A stretch of 64,000 nt of DNA, taken from AM-0621 sp964386705 (GTDB lineage Bacteria > Planctomycetota > Planctomycetia > Planctomycetales > Planctomycetaceae). Positions 25,335 to 33,840 of the stretch are shown here, in pieces. The DNA lies in NCBI GenBank assembly GCA_964386705.1, contig CAYLTY010000004.1:1-64000 (forward strand). Reading direction: 5' to 3'. Under the pieces are notes generated by a model, which saw only the letters and a program-made list of their open reading frames with translations, ran no database searches and had not been told where the DNA came from. A program made the position numbers and the translations under genes. How positions within the stretch are numbered: the stretch's first letter is position 1; each line of letters begins with the position of its first letter.

Positions 25335-26297
25335 ATGCGTCGACGCGAGTTCCTCGGTGCTGCGTTGTTGGGAGCGACTGTATGGCCACACGTGGCGAGC
25401 TTCGCTGCGGATAAACCGCTGCCTGATCTGGGCGTGGACGTAGGCTTCAAAGGACGACGGTTCTTCCCGGACGACAATCCGTGGAATCAGGACATCTCGA
25501 ACGCGCCCGTCGATCCGTCGTCGTCAGCATTGGTGCAGAGCATAGGGCTGGACCGTCATCTGCATCCCGACTTCGGTTCGTTCTGGGAAAACCGCCCGAT
25601 GGGTTTTCATTACGTCGTGGTAGGTGGCAGCCAGCCGCGCGTGCCCGTGAAGTTCGAGTACCCCGATGAAAGCGATCCCGGGCCGTACCCTGTACCGCTG
25701 GATGCTCCGATCGAGGGTGGAGCGGATGCTCCGACGGACAGTGATCGCCACATCCTCGTCGTCGATCGGGACAACTGGAAGCTCTATGAAATGTTTCATT
25801 GCTTCCGTGACGGCAACGGATTCAAAGTCGGCTCAGGAGCGATCTTCGACCTGAACTCGAACAAACTCCGCCCCGCTGGTTGGACCTCTGCCGACGCCGC
25901 TGGCCTGCCAATCTTGCCGGGCCTGGTGCGTTACGACGAAGTCGTCGAACAGAAAGAAATCCGCCACGCGCTGCGCTTCACCTGCCGGAAGACGCGTCGA
26001 GGCTATGTGCCTCCGGCGACGCACTGGGCGAGTAAGTCCAAAGACAAGAACCTGCCCCCGATGGGCATGCGAGTTCGGTTGAAGAAGGATTTTGATATCT
26101 CGCGATTTCCTTCTGAGGCTCAAGTCATCCTGAGGGCTCTGAAGAAGTACGGCATGATCCTCGCGGACAACGGCAGCGACTGGTTCATCAGCGGCGCACA
26201 CCATCCGAAATGGGATAACGATGCCGTCGCCACCATCAAGCGAGTCAAAGGTAACGCCTTCGAAGTCATCCGGATGGATGGGCTCGTCGAAGGCTGA
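25335..26297 (+). CDS. Tat-exported hypothetical protein
   Basis: 320 residues. GAGG precedes the ATG by six bases. The N-terminus MRRREFLGAALLGATVW is a twin-arginine signal (RRREFLG). The mature part has FFPDDNPWNQDIS, PVKFEYPDESDPGPYPVP, VVDRDNWKLYEMF and MGMRVRLKKDFDISRFP, and ends with a repeated-strand region. I recall similar uncharacterised secreted planctomycete and acidobacterial proteins but no named domain. Folding before export through Tat suggests a bound cofactor or metal. It converges on the next gene. Confidence 0.75.
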   Translation: MRRREFLGAALLGATVWPHVASFAADKPLPDLGVDVGFKGRRFFPDDNPWNQDISNAPVDPSSSALVQSIGLDRHLHPDFGSFWENRPMGFHYVVVGGSQPRVPVKFEYPDESDPGPYPVPLDAPIEGGADAPTDSDRHILVVDRDNWKLYEMFHCFRDGNGFKVGSGAIFDLNSNKLRPAGWTSADAAGLPILPGLVRYDEVVEQKEIRHALRFTCRKTRRGYVPPATHWASKSKDKNLPPMGMRVRLKKDFDISRFPSEAQVILRALKKYGMILADNGSDWFISGAHHPKWDNDAVATIKRVKGNAFEVIRMDGLVEG

Positions 26298-26344
26298 TTT
26301 ACCAGAGGTCTGCTTCGCTTCTCAGCATCACGCAACCGAAACTG

Positions 26345-27358
26345 TTAGCTCAATACAGACATACTGCCGTCGAAGCGTTTGGTGAAGGCGTGTAGCTGAT
26401 TGCCGGCGGGGTCGATGTGGCGGAACAGCAGACGCTCGCAGTTGATCTGCAGGTGCGTGAAGCCGTGGACGGTCTTGGCGAAGGTCGCTTGGCGCTTGGT
26501 GCTGACGTCGCGGATCTTTGCTCCACCGCCGCCGGAGAGTACGAAGGAAGTGTTAAGCCCCTTGATCTCCAAGTGCTGTAAGTCGTGATCGTGGCCACAC
26601 AGGTAGGCGTGCACGCCATACTGCTGCAGCAAGCCGCCCCATTGATTGATGAGCGTCTTGCTGTCGCCGTGGGCTCCGTTGCTGTAGAGCGGGTGGTGTG
26701 CCGCAACGACCGTGAAGCGAGCGCGCGGTCGGACCAGTTCGCACTTCAGCCACGCGAGTTGCGCCGCCTCTTCTTCTTTCGACAGAGTGGTCGGAGCCTT
26801 CGCGGGCTTCAAGACCGCGCTGGTGCTCGTGCTGATACTGCGCGAGGGCAGATTGCTGTCGAGGCACAGGAACGTGACGATCGGATTGTGAGCTGGGAAA
26901 TCAAACCGATACCACTTGCTGGGCAGTGTCCAGCGGCTCCAAGGGTTGAGCTTGGCGTATTCAAGTTGCACACGGTCCCCGCCAGCGTTGTCGCCGTAGT
27001 CGTGATTTCCCAGCACCACCCACGCTGGCCCAGGAAAAACACTAGACGGGTACATGTCTTCGAAGCCCGTCTTCCAGCGCGGCGACCGGACTCCACCTTC
27101 CATCTTGCTGTAAAAGTTGTCGCCCAGCAGCATCATGCCGGAAGTCGCGAGCTGGTTCTTCTTCACGTACTCCTGCATCGCCACAGCAACTTCGCGTTGG
27201 TTGGTGTTGCCGCTGCCAAAATCTCCCAGCAGCAGCATGTGCTGATCGCACGACGAGAAATCCGCGGCGCTCAGACTGCGCGATTGCAGGTTGAGCGTCA
27301 GCGCGGCGCTGGCGCAGAACATGGTCCGCAGAGCCTGTCGGCGAGTCAATTGCTGCAT
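26345..27358 (-). CDS. Tat-exported metallophosphoesterase (purple acid phosphatase-like)
   Basis: 337 residues from ATG 27358, with a Tat signal LTRRQALRTMFCASAAL (the frame is open to 27391). Metallophosphoesterase motifs appear in order: LLLGDFG, MLLGDNFYS, VVLGNHDYG, AAHHPLYSNGAHG and GHDHDLQ, the metal-ligand set of type 5 tartrate-resistant acid phosphatases. Probably a periplasmic phosphomonoesterase. It follows queD by 47 bases on the same strand, without an evident functional link. Confidence 0.9.
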   Translation of the reverse strand: MQQLTRRQALRTMFCASAALTLNLQSRSLSAADFSSCDQHMLLLGDFGSGNTNQREVAVAMQEYVKKNQLATSGMMLLGDNFYSKMEGGVRSPRWKTGFEDMYPSSVFPGPAWVVLGNHDYGDNAGGDRVQLEYAKLNPWSRWTLPSKWYRFDFPAHNPIVTFLCLDSNLPSRSISTSTSAVLKPAKAPTTLSKEEEAAQLAWLKCELVRPRARFTVVAAHHPLYSNGAHGDSKTLINQWGGLLQQYGVHAYLCGHDHDLQHLEIKGLNTSFVLSGGGGAKIRDVSTKRQATFAKTVHGFTHLQINCERLLFRHIDPAGNQLHAFTKRFDGSMSVLS

Positions 27359-27405
27359 GGTCGATCCCGCTGCCGTGCCGCTGAAAGGCACACAAAGTTG
27401 ACGCG

Positions 27406-27807
27406 TCAGTCGCGATACGTGGCGAACGCGTTGGGAGTTTCCCAGAGTCGCACTTCAACGACTGGGAACCCCTGTTGGCGAGTGTATTCAAAAATCAGCT
27501 TGGCAATGTTCTCGGCCGTGGGATTTTCCTTGAGCAGCAATAATGGCTCACCCTGCTGCTTGAGAAACGGCACAACCGGATCATCCTGACAGAGGATCAT
27601 GCGGTGATCGAGTTCATTATCGATCCACGTGCGAACCGACTTCTTGATATCCGAGAAGTCGACCAGCATGCCGCGGCTGTCGAGTTGCTCGCCCTGCAAC
27701 ACGATCACGGCTTTGCCGTTGTGTCCGTGGAGGTGTTTGCACTTGCCGTCGTAGTTCAACAACCGATGGCCGTAACAAAACTCAATCTGCTGCGAGACTT
27801 CAAACAT
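27406..27807 (-). CDS. queD: 6-carboxytetrahydropterin synthase (QueD/PTPS family)
   Basis: 133 residues. Converts dihydroneopterin triphosphate to 6-carboxytetrahydropterin in queuosine/7-deazaguanine synthesis. Zinc ligands are in GHRLLNY and KCKHLHGHNG, whose cysteine is the catalytic residue; LVDFSDIKKSV, LDHRMIL and NPTAENIAKLI follow as in the family. No queC, queE or queF lies nearby. Downstream is the acid phosphatase gene. Confidence 0.93.
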   Translation of the reverse strand: MFEVSQQIEFCYGHRLLNYDGKCKHLHGHNGKAVIVLQGEQLDSRGMLVDFSDIKKSVRTWIDNELDHRMILCQDDPVVPFLKQQGEPLLLLKENPTAENIAKLIFEYTRQQGFPVVEVRLWETPNAFATYRD

Positions 27808-27897
27808 GAGACCTGGCCATCAGAAAGTGGGCTGAGTGATGCCCGCAGGCATCAGAGATTTGTATTGAGGTTATCGCACGTCGTTGTTGGTCAGTCA

Positions 27898-27929
27898 GTC
27901 TGTCCCCGGACAGGTAGCCGGGGACAGAC
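27898..27929. repeat. REP-like palindrome GTCTGTCCCCGG
   Basis: Perfect 12-base-pair stem GTCTGTCCCCGG/CCGGGGACAGAC with an eight-base loop, in the 143-base gap between thuA (stop 27951, minus) and queD. It may act as terminator for thuA. Palindromes of this wording are common extragenic repeats in environmental genomes carrying REP-associated tyrosine transposases, from memory; no transposase gene is in this window. Confidence 0.75.
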
Positions 27930-27950
27930 CACATTTCGGAAACCCGAACG

Positions 27951-28820
27951 TTACTTCGCTGCCGCAGCGGCCTTGGACTTCTCTTCCTGAGCCTTGGAGA
28001 CGTCCGGATTTGGCGTCGCATCACCCTCGGCCAGACCCAGAGCCCAGCGAATGCCACCTTCCATGTGCTCCTGGAACCGCTTGTCGGCCCAGGTGGATTC
28101 GTTGTGGCCGAGGTTGGTGTAGAAGAGCCGGCCATCGCCGAAGGTGCGGACCCAAGAGATAGGTACGTGGCGTGGTTCCTTTCTCGGGGTCTTCTCCATG
28201 TTGAGGCTCATCAGCACACGTACATTCTCGGGTACGAAGTTGTCGTACTGATAGATCTCGTCCTTGATCTGGAATTCTTCGCCCAGCATCTTCGTCGCTG
28301 GATGCTTGGTGTCGTGGACGGTGATGGTCACGGTCTCGCCTGCGTTCCACGGATGACCTGCGAACGTGCCGCCCATCATGTCGCGATACCACTTATCTGC
28401 GGGTACGGTGTTGCGAGCGGTGTCGGTCGCGGAGTGGAACCCGATGACCGCGTGGCCTTTTTGCTTGAGCCATTCCTCAGAGAAATACTTCGCGTCGTCG
28501 GCTTTCACCGGAAGAGCCTTCGCGGACTGCGTGTAGAACACCACGACGTCGTAGTTCTTCAGGTTCTCTTTGTTGAAGTCCGTGAACTGCTGCGAGCAGG
28601 TCGTGGTGAAGAGCCCCGACTGTTGCCCAAGCTGAGTGATCGCGACTTCGGCAAGGCTGAGTTCATCGCCCTTGCGCCTCACCGGGCCGTGAGTGAACTC
28701 AACGCTCTGGCTGAGCATCAGCACGCGAGTTTTCTTGGCAGGCTCAGCGGCTTCAACAGCAATGGCAGACCAGGTCATCGCGAGCGCAACAACGCCCAGC
28801 ACGATACGAGTCAGTTTCAT
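27951..28820 (-). CDS. Exported ThuA domain protein
   Basis: 289 residues from ATG 28820, with GGAG six to seven bases upstream. A signal peptide (MKLTRIVLGVVALAMTWSAIAVEAAE) is followed by a ThuA-type class I glutamine-amidotransferase-like fold: RVLMLSQSVEFTHGP, YDVVVFYTQS, GHAVIGFHSATDT, GGTFAGHPW, and FGDGRLFYTNLGHNESTW near the end. The family is linked to trehalose/sugar metabolism in rhizobia, but catalysis is unproven. An alanine/lysine-rich tail closes the protein. Planctomycetes usually have many paralogues. Confidence 0.9.
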   Translation of the reverse strand: MKLTRIVLGVVALAMTWSAIAVEAAEPAKKTRVLMLSQSVEFTHGPVRRKGDELSLAEVAITQLGQQSGLFTTTCSQQFTDFNKENLKNYDVVVFYTQSAKALPVKADDAKYFSEEWLKQKGHAVIGFHSATDTARNTVPADKWYRDMMGGTFAGHPWNAGETVTITVHDTKHPATKMLGEEFQIKDEIYQYDNFVPENVRVLMSLNMEKTPRKEPRHVPISWVRTFGDGRLFYTNLGHNESTWADKRFQEHMEGGIRWALGLAEGDATPNPDVSKAQEEKSKAAAAAK

Positions 28821-28958
28821 AGGTAGCTCCTTCAAGGATGTTCCCGAGACAAACACACCGGGAATGATAGGAGCCGCAGGGAGAAGTCCAAGTTCAACGG
28901 CGGAACCAGCGAGTCGATCGGCGCGAGTTACGGCGTACGGCCTGAACACTCTTCCCCA

Positions 28959-30248
28959 TCAGATCATCTGGAATTCGGGCTCGAGCAGCGTCATCAGGAG
29001 TTCGTCGCGGTTGTGCGGGACGTTCTCGGACGTTGGCTGCAGCAGGGCGCGGGTGAGGTCGGCGTCTGCAAAGAGGGCTCGCAAGCCATCGTCTTCAACG
29101 CGACCGTAGCGGGCGCCAGAGACGAGTTCGGTCAGGAAGTTCATGCGGGCGATCAGAGACGCCGAATTGATCCACAGGGCTCCGCCTTCCCAGCCTTTCA
29201 CGGTCGGTGGTTCGAAGATGTCCTGGCCGAGTCCTGCTAACGGAGCCAGACAATTCTGGAAGTGCGGGCGGACTCCGAGCAGCGTGAGAGTGCCCATTAC
29301 CAGTTCCAGCGGACTCTTGATGATCGCGCGACGCGACTCAGCGGCAAAGAAAGCTTCCGATGCAAACAACTCTCGCAGTGCAGCGGTCATCTGGAAGTTG
29401 TGTTCGCGAATGCGTGCGGCGAAAGCGTCAACGAGTGTGGCGGACGGACGCGGCCGCACGAAGGTTTGCAGCAGCTTTGTGGCGAGGAATTTTGCACACG
29501 CAGGCAACCCCAGACAGAGGTCCACAACTTGGCCGCCGTCGAAGTTGGCTGACTTGCCGAAGACGGTCTTCGAGCCGTCATCATGTTGCAGACGATTGAA
29601 CCAGAACTCGTCGTCGCGCACGTGCCAGCCGCTGAACGCTCGGGCTGCTTCCTGGATGTCGCGCTCGGTGTAGTTGCCGACACCGAGGCTGAAGAGTTCC
29701 ATCAGTTCGCGCGCGAAGTTCTCGTTGGGATGCCGCTTGCGATTGGAATTGCTGTCGAGCCAGACCAGCATCGCGACGTCTTTCGACATGCCGTGCAGCA
29801 GCTCGCGGAAGTTGCCCATGCCGTGCTGCCGGATGAGATCGTGCTGCGTCAGCATGTGCCGGACAGACTGCACCTTGCCGTTCGACGTCGCAAAGTGGTT
29901 GTGCCAGAACAGCGCCAGCTTTTCGGCCAGCGGGTGCTGCGAGTAGCGCATGCGATACAGCCACCACGCCTTAAGCTGGTTAACGTCGCCCGAACTCAGA
30001 GCCGCACGGCGCAAGACGGGCTCGGTTGCCAGAAATTCGGCAGACTCTGCAGGGCGAGCCCCGTTCGCGGGGATGTACTTGTCCAACGCGGCGGACAGCC
30101 CCAGCTTGGTCGCGTCGGCAACGTCCCTCGCTAACGCCCCAAAACCCAGCCGCCACAGCAGATGAGCGGTATCAGCGGACGACCAGCCTCCATGAGCATC
30201 CGGTCGGTAGGCAGCTAACGAATCCGAAGTTTGCAGAGTGGTCGGCAT
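28959..30248 (-). CDS. DUF1800 family protein
   Basis: 429 residues from ATG 30248; the open frame continues to 30509 but crosses a repeat and is not credible. DUF1800 signatures: AAHLLWRLGFG-like start (TAHLLWRLGFGALARDV), WWLYRMRYSQHPLAEKLALFWHNHFATS, HPNENFARELMELFSLGVGNYTE, and a C-terminal GWEGGALWINSASL. No signal peptide is obvious. The usual companion, a DUF1501 protein, does not follow. The biochemical role is unknown. Confidence 0.9.
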   Translation of the reverse strand: MPTTLQTSDSLAAYRPDAHGGWSSADTAHLLWRLGFGALARDVADATKLGLSAALDKYIPANGARPAESAEFLATEPVLRRAALSSGDVNQLKAWWLYRMRYSQHPLAEKLALFWHNHFATSNGKVQSVRHMLTQHDLIRQHGMGNFRELLHGMSKDVAMLVWLDSNSNRKRHPNENFARELMELFSLGVGNYTERDIQEAARAFSGWHVRDDEFWFNRLQHDDGSKTVFGKSANFDGGQVVDLCLGLPACAKFLATKLLQTFVRPRPSATLVDAFAARIREHNFQMTAALRELFASEAFFAAESRRAIIKSPLELVMGTLTLLGVRPHFQNCLAPLAGLGQDIFEPPTVKGWEGGALWINSASLIARMNFLTELVSGARYGRVEDDGLRALFADADLTRALLQPTSENVPHNRDELLMTLLEPEFQMI

Positions 30249-30347
30249 GGTATCGTCACAGGCGAGGGAGGTGCTGTTCGGTCGAAAACCTAACCAAGAC
30301 CTCGCCGGACGGCAAAAAGTTTCAGTTGCAGGGTGGGTCAACCGCAG

Positions 30348-30410
30348 GCGTATGTAGAGACCGGCCACGACATACGCACACGCACCGGCGGACAGGATTG
30401 TCCGCTCTAC
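30348..30410. repeat. Two adjacent palindromes in a 326-base divergent gap
   Basis: The gap 30249-30574 between the DUF1800 gene and manA holds GCGTATGT-N14-ACATACGC (30348-30377) and then GCGGACA-GGAT-TGTCCGC (30388-30405) followed by TCTAC. The second is a member of the palindrome family also at 7117, 60806 and 60834. No gene is supported in the gap. Confidence 0.75.
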
Positions 30411-30574
30411 AAGGCTGCCCTCCGCAAAAACAGGCTCGCGTGGCAGTTCGTATGGGTTTGACACGCTGGAGTTTGCAAGATTCTCCGAACACGTCTGGCT
30501 TAGGCTCACTCCGATCCGCTCAGATAACTAACCTGAAGGGCACATTGCCTCGTTAGTCATCCTGAGTGAACTCC

Positions 30575-31609
30575 ATGCCGCCTCTTGTCTTCGAGCCTTA
30601 CTACCGACCCCAGCCGTGGGGTGGTCGTCGCTTCGTGGACTTGGGGCGCGATCTACCATCAGCGGATCTTTATGGAGAATGCTGGGATCTGAGTGCTCAT
30701 CGCCATCACATCAGTCGGGTGGCGGAAGGCCCGTGGGCGGGCAGCCTGTTGACCGATCTCTGGCGTGAGCATGCTGTCGAGTGGACCGGCAGCGAAGCCG
30801 CCGCTGACGCCGATTTCCCGCTGCTCATCAAGCTGCTGGACTGCGAGCAACCGCTGTCCGTGCAGGTGCATCCCGATGATGCTCTGGCGAGCCGTGTGGG
30901 ACCGCAAGAATCCGGCAAGGCGGAAGCGTGGGTAGTGATGGACGTGGCTCCGGCCGGTCGCATCCATGCTGGCCTGAAGCCTGGAGTCACTCCAGACGCC
31001 TTACGGAAACATCTCAACGCGGGCACGGTAGTGGACTGCCTGCATTCGTTCGTGCCGCAGCCCGGCGACTGCATTCTGGTGCAGCCGGGAACCGTGCATG
31101 CGATCGCGAACGGCGTGCTGCTGGTGGAAGTACAGCAGACGAGCGACATCACCTGGCGGCTGTTCGACTGGAACCGCGTCGGCCTGGATGGTCGTCCGCG
31201 CGAACTGCATGTCGAAGAAGCCCTGACGGCGATTGACTGGTCCATGGGGCCGGTCAATCCACTGCGTCGGCGTTCGCGGGCGTTGAATCAGTCTTCGCCG
31301 TGCTCTGAACGTCTCGTCGATTGCGAGTATTTTAATTTGGAACGTTTCGGCAGCCGCGCCGCGTTTGAACTGCCCTGGTCCGATCAGCTTTCCGTCTGGA
31401 CCGTGCTGGCCGGCTCCGTCTGCCTCAAGCAACGCGGCACGGGTTATCAACGCTGCTTCCAGCGCGGTGAAACCGTGCTCATCCCCGCGACCTCAGACGT
31501 AACGATCTGGGAACCTCAAGGCGAAGCCGAGCTGCTGGGCGTCACCGTGCCGTCTCTGAAGAGCACCAGCCGAGAACATACGCCGGTTGCCTGCGAATTG
31601 AAGGGCTGA
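30575..31609 (+). CDS. manA: Class I mannose-6-phosphate isomerase
   Basis: 344 residues from ATG 30575 (GTG 30566 is an alternative). Interconverts fructose-6-phosphate and mannose-6-phosphate for GDP-mannose synthesis or mannose use. PLVFEPYYRPQPWGGRRF, ECWDLSAH, FPLLIKLLDCEQPLSVQVHPDD and LVQPGTVHAIANGVLLVEVQQTSDITWRLFDWNRV carry the zinc-binding His/Glu/His residues of the cupin fold. It is the compact bacterial form, as in Bacillus ManA. No sugar operon surrounds it. Confidence 0.93.
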   Translation: MPPLVFEPYYRPQPWGGRRFVDLGRDLPSADLYGECWDLSAHRHHISRVAEGPWAGSLLTDLWREHAVEWTGSEAAADADFPLLIKLLDCEQPLSVQVHPDDALASRVGPQESGKAEAWVVMDVAPAGRIHAGLKPGVTPDALRKHLNAGTVVDCLHSFVPQPGDCILVQPGTVHAIANGVLLVEVQQTSDITWRLFDWNRVGLDGRPRELHVEEALTAIDWSMGPVNPLRRRSRALNQSSPCSERLVDCEYFNLERFGSRAAFELPWSDQLSVWTVLAGSVCLKQRGTGYQRCFQRGETVLIPATSDVTIWEPQGEAELLGVTVPSLKSTSREHTPVACELKG

Positions 31610-31826
31610 CCAACGCGGGCGAATTCCGAGATTGCGATCTCTTTGCGGCAATGTGAGCCGCGGCCGGCCACGCAGCGCATTGCTGCAAGCTGAGAAATCC
31701 CGCGTCGCACTCCCTCATTCTGGCATCAGTCTTGCGACCCTTGAGTGCAGCTTCCCGCATGCTGGCAAGCTGTTTCCGTAGGACAGACCTCCTACTGCGA
31801 TCACCAATAAGCTCAAGGAACACATG

Positions 31827-32069
31827 ATGTACTTCGTGATCTTCAATCAGACGGACGATGGTTACTGCGCTCGAGTCGAAGACCTGCCCGGTTGTGTTGC
31901 TGTGGGCGATACGCTGGACGAGGCCCGGCGGAACATTCAGGAAGCCATGTTCCTGCATCTGGCTGACCTGGACCATCGGCGTCTGGAGGTTCCGGAACCG
32001 ACCTCTCACGTGGAGGAACTCGAACCCATCGAGCCGCTGGAAGCTGTCGAAGCGCCGTACGTCGCCTGA
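31827..32069 (+). CDS. Orphan HicB-like (UPF0150) protein
   Basis: 80 residues from the second of tandem ATGs (31827), seven bases after AAGGA. The first ~48 residues are the HicB partial-RNase-H fold (YFVIFNQTDDGYCARVEDLPGCVAVGDTLDEARRNIQEA). The C-terminal 30 residues are Glu/Pro-rich rather than a DNA-binding helix-turn-helix or ribbon. No hicA-sized gene lies within 200 bases on either side, so this is probably a solitary domain protein, not an antitoxin. Confidence 0.85.
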   Translation: MYFVIFNQTDDGYCARVEDLPGCVAVGDTLDEARRNIQEAMFLHLADLDHRRLEVPEPTSHVEELEPIEPLEAVEAPYVA

Positions 32070-32137
32070 TCGCTGAGGCCACCAGCACTGGGTTACGTCG
32101 GACCGTTTGCGTGCAGCAGAAACGCATAAACGGAGAT

Positions 32138-32180
32138 ACCCCTTCGCCGCGACTCGACTGATCGAGAGCAACGAAGGGGT
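32138..32180. repeat. Nested hairpin after the HicB-like gene
   Basis: Outer stem ACCCCTTCG/CGAAGGGGT (32138-32146, 32172-32180) encloses CTCGA-CTGA-TCGAG (32153-32166). It lies 69 bases past the HicB-like stop and could be a terminator or a structured repeat; no T run follows. Confidence 0.5.
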
Positions 32181-32292
32181 CGTCCCCCCCGGCGACCAGC
32201 AAGCAGTCAAGCTGCCTGCGGGCGCACGATATCTTGCGAGGTCGTCACGCGATTAAGTGCCGAAACCAGAGCAGTCTGCTCGGTGGCCTGCA

Positions 32293-32315
32293 CACACGGG
32301 AATAAACCCGTTGTG
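32293..32315 (-). terminator. Hairpin after the small lipoprotein gene
   Basis: CACACGGG-AATAAA-CCCGTTGTG, an eight-base-pair stem with one bulged base, 28 bases past the minus-strand lipoprotein stop. A weak terminator without a U run. Confidence 0.4.
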
Positions 32316-32342
32316 CGGTGTCGACGCGACGACCGAATGAGA

Positions 32343-32585
32343 TCATTCGAAGCCAGGAGCGCCCTGAGCGGCCGCCGGGCCAATGCCCTGATCGAGCTTG
32401 TATTGCTCCATCGCCTGGACCGTATTCGTGAGTTTGAACTCAGGTCCGGCGGGGAAGTACTGCACGTCGTCTCGCAGGTAGTAGGCGGAAGGCAGAGTCT
32501 GACCACCTACGGTCGACTGGCACCCCGTCAACGCACCACAGAGACCGAACGCACCGAAAACGGTCAGAGTCAGCTTGCGCACCAT
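32343..32585 (-). CDS. Small lipoprotein of unknown function
   Basis: 80 residues from ATG 32585, with GAGG six bases upstream. MVRKLTLTVFGAFGLCGALTGCQS is a lipoprotein signal with lipobox LTGC, so the mature protein starts at Cys22 and is membrane-anchored. The mature part (GGQTLPSAYYLRDDVQYFPAGPEFKL, then Gln/Ala-rich) recalls small planctomycete lipoproteins with no assigned role. Upstream in-frame sequence to 32948 crosses a repeat arm and is not coding. Confidence 0.75.
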   Translation of the reverse strand: MVRKLTLTVFGAFGLCGALTGCQSTVGGQTLPSAYYLRDDVQYFPAGPEFKLTNTVQAMEQYKLDQGIGPAAAQGAPGFE

Positions 32586-32829
32586 TATCGCCTCACGCCG
32601 CACGATTGTGTGTTTGGCGACCCGCGAATCAACTGAGACACGCCTACCTTGTGCGTTCCCAGCGCGGGCCACCAGTTTCATCGGCGTTTCCCAGGCGCTA
32701 ACTTCGGCAAAATCCGCACAACCGGCAAAGTTTGACAGGATGGGACTTGGCGACTGAACTAGGCACAATAGGCGCAAGCAAAGGCGAATAAAGTACTTGC
32801 AGCCGAAACAGAGTTCTTTGAAGCTCCTC

Positions 32830-32946
32830 GTCGCTGACCGCTCCGAGATCAGAAAGTCAGCGAATTCAGAGGCAACGGACGCAAGTAAACGCAGATGTCG
32901 CGGCCGCGTCTGGAAGATGCGTTTTGACCGCGGAGCGGTCAGCGAC
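32830..32946. repeat. Foldback element with perfect 16-base arms
   Basis: GTCGCTGACCGCTCCG at 32830-32845 is repeated in perfect inversion at 32931-32946. It lies between the FAH-family stop (32958, minus) and the small lipoprotein. A one-base variant of the arm, CGGAGCGATCAGCGAC, recurs at 56112-56127, so this is a dispersed repeat family. Confidence 0.8.
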
Positions 32947-32957
32947 ATTGAGCGACC

Positions 32958-33827
32958 TTACTCCGGCGAGTCCTTCACGACGGGATTGGTGAGCACACCG
33001 ATACCGGCAATGCTGATCGAGACGCTGTCGCCGTTCTCCAAGGTGAAATTGTCTGGCGGGACGATGCCCGTGCCGGTCAGCAGCATGGCTCCGTGCGGGA
33101 ATTCGTTTTCTTTACCCAGCCACGTGATGAGTTCTTCCAGAGTTCGAGCGAGCTGGCCGAGGTTCGTTTCGCCGCGGAAAGCGACTTCGTTCTTACGCTC
33201 GATCACCAGATTGATCTTGGTGCCGACGCGGTCGAGCGAACCGTCATTCAGCAGGATGCTCGGACCCATGCCGCAGCATTGCTTGTAGACCTTCGCCTGC
33301 GGCAGGTAGAGCGGGTTCTCGCCTTCGATGTCGCGAGCGGACATGTCATTGCCGATCGTGAAGCCGACCAGTTTTAGTTGGGGCGAGATCACCAGCGTGA
33401 ACTCGGGTTCGGGCACGGACCAGTTGCTGTCGTAACGCACGCGGACCGGCTGACCGGGTCCGGAGACTCGACTGGCGCTGCCCTTGAAGAAGATCTCGGG
33501 GCGCGGCGCGGTATAGACTTTGTCGTAGTGACTGGCTCCGGCTTCAGACTCTTCCATGCGGGCGATCTGGCTGCGTTTGTACGTCACGCCCGCGGCCCAG
33601 ACTTCCTGCGAGTCGATCGGGGCATGAAAGCGGACCTGATTCAGCGGCACCGGATCGGCCTTGCGGTCGATGAGAAAGCCAGCCAACCCACTCGGGTCCG
33701 GCGAGTGCAAAATGTCCGCCAGCCGATGCACGTTATTGACCTGGCTGAGATCGAGCAGTTGCACTTCAGAGTCATTAACAGCGGCCAGATGCTGTTGGCC
33801 GTTGAAGGTGATCTTTGCCAGACGCAT
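32958..33827 (-). CDS. Fumarylacetoacetate hydrolase family protein
   Basis: 289 residues. FAH fold with the metal site in VPEPEFTLVISP (ExE) and GFTIGNDMSARDIEGENPLYLPQAK. The GVTYKRS, EIFFKG and PHGAMLLTGTGIVPPDNFTLENGD segments resemble 2-keto-3-deoxy-D-arabinonate dehydratases and related sugar-acid dehydratases more than fumarylacetoacetase, so a 2-keto-3-deoxy sugar acid is a reasonable substrate guess. It starts 13 bases after the rluA-type gene and closes a three-gene operon. Confidence 0.88.
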   Translation of the reverse strand: MRLAKITFNGQQHLAAVNDSEVQLLDLSQVNNVHRLADILHSPDPSGLAGFLIDRKADPVPLNQVRFHAPIDSQEVWAAGVTYKRSQIARMEESEAGASHYDKVYTAPRPEIFFKGSASRVSGPGQPVRVRYDSNWSVPEPEFTLVISPQLKLVGFTIGNDMSARDIEGENPLYLPQAKVYKQCCGMGPSILLNDGSLDRVGTKINLVIERKNEVAFRGETNLGQLARTLEELITWLGKENEFPHGAMLLTGTGIVPPDNFTLENGDSVSISIAGIGVLTNPVVKDSPE

Positions 33828-33840
33828 GGTGAATCGGTCC

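Noticed and set aside
30249..30509. N-terminal extension of the DUF1800 protein
   Set aside because: Crosses the palindromes at 30348-30410 and lacks a ribosome site; ATG 30248 is a better start.
31827..32069. Complete HicAB toxin-antitoxin system
   Set aside because: No HicA-sized gene on either side.
32586..32948. N-terminal extension of the small lipoprotein
   Set aside because: Would bury the lipoprotein signal and begins in a repeat arm.
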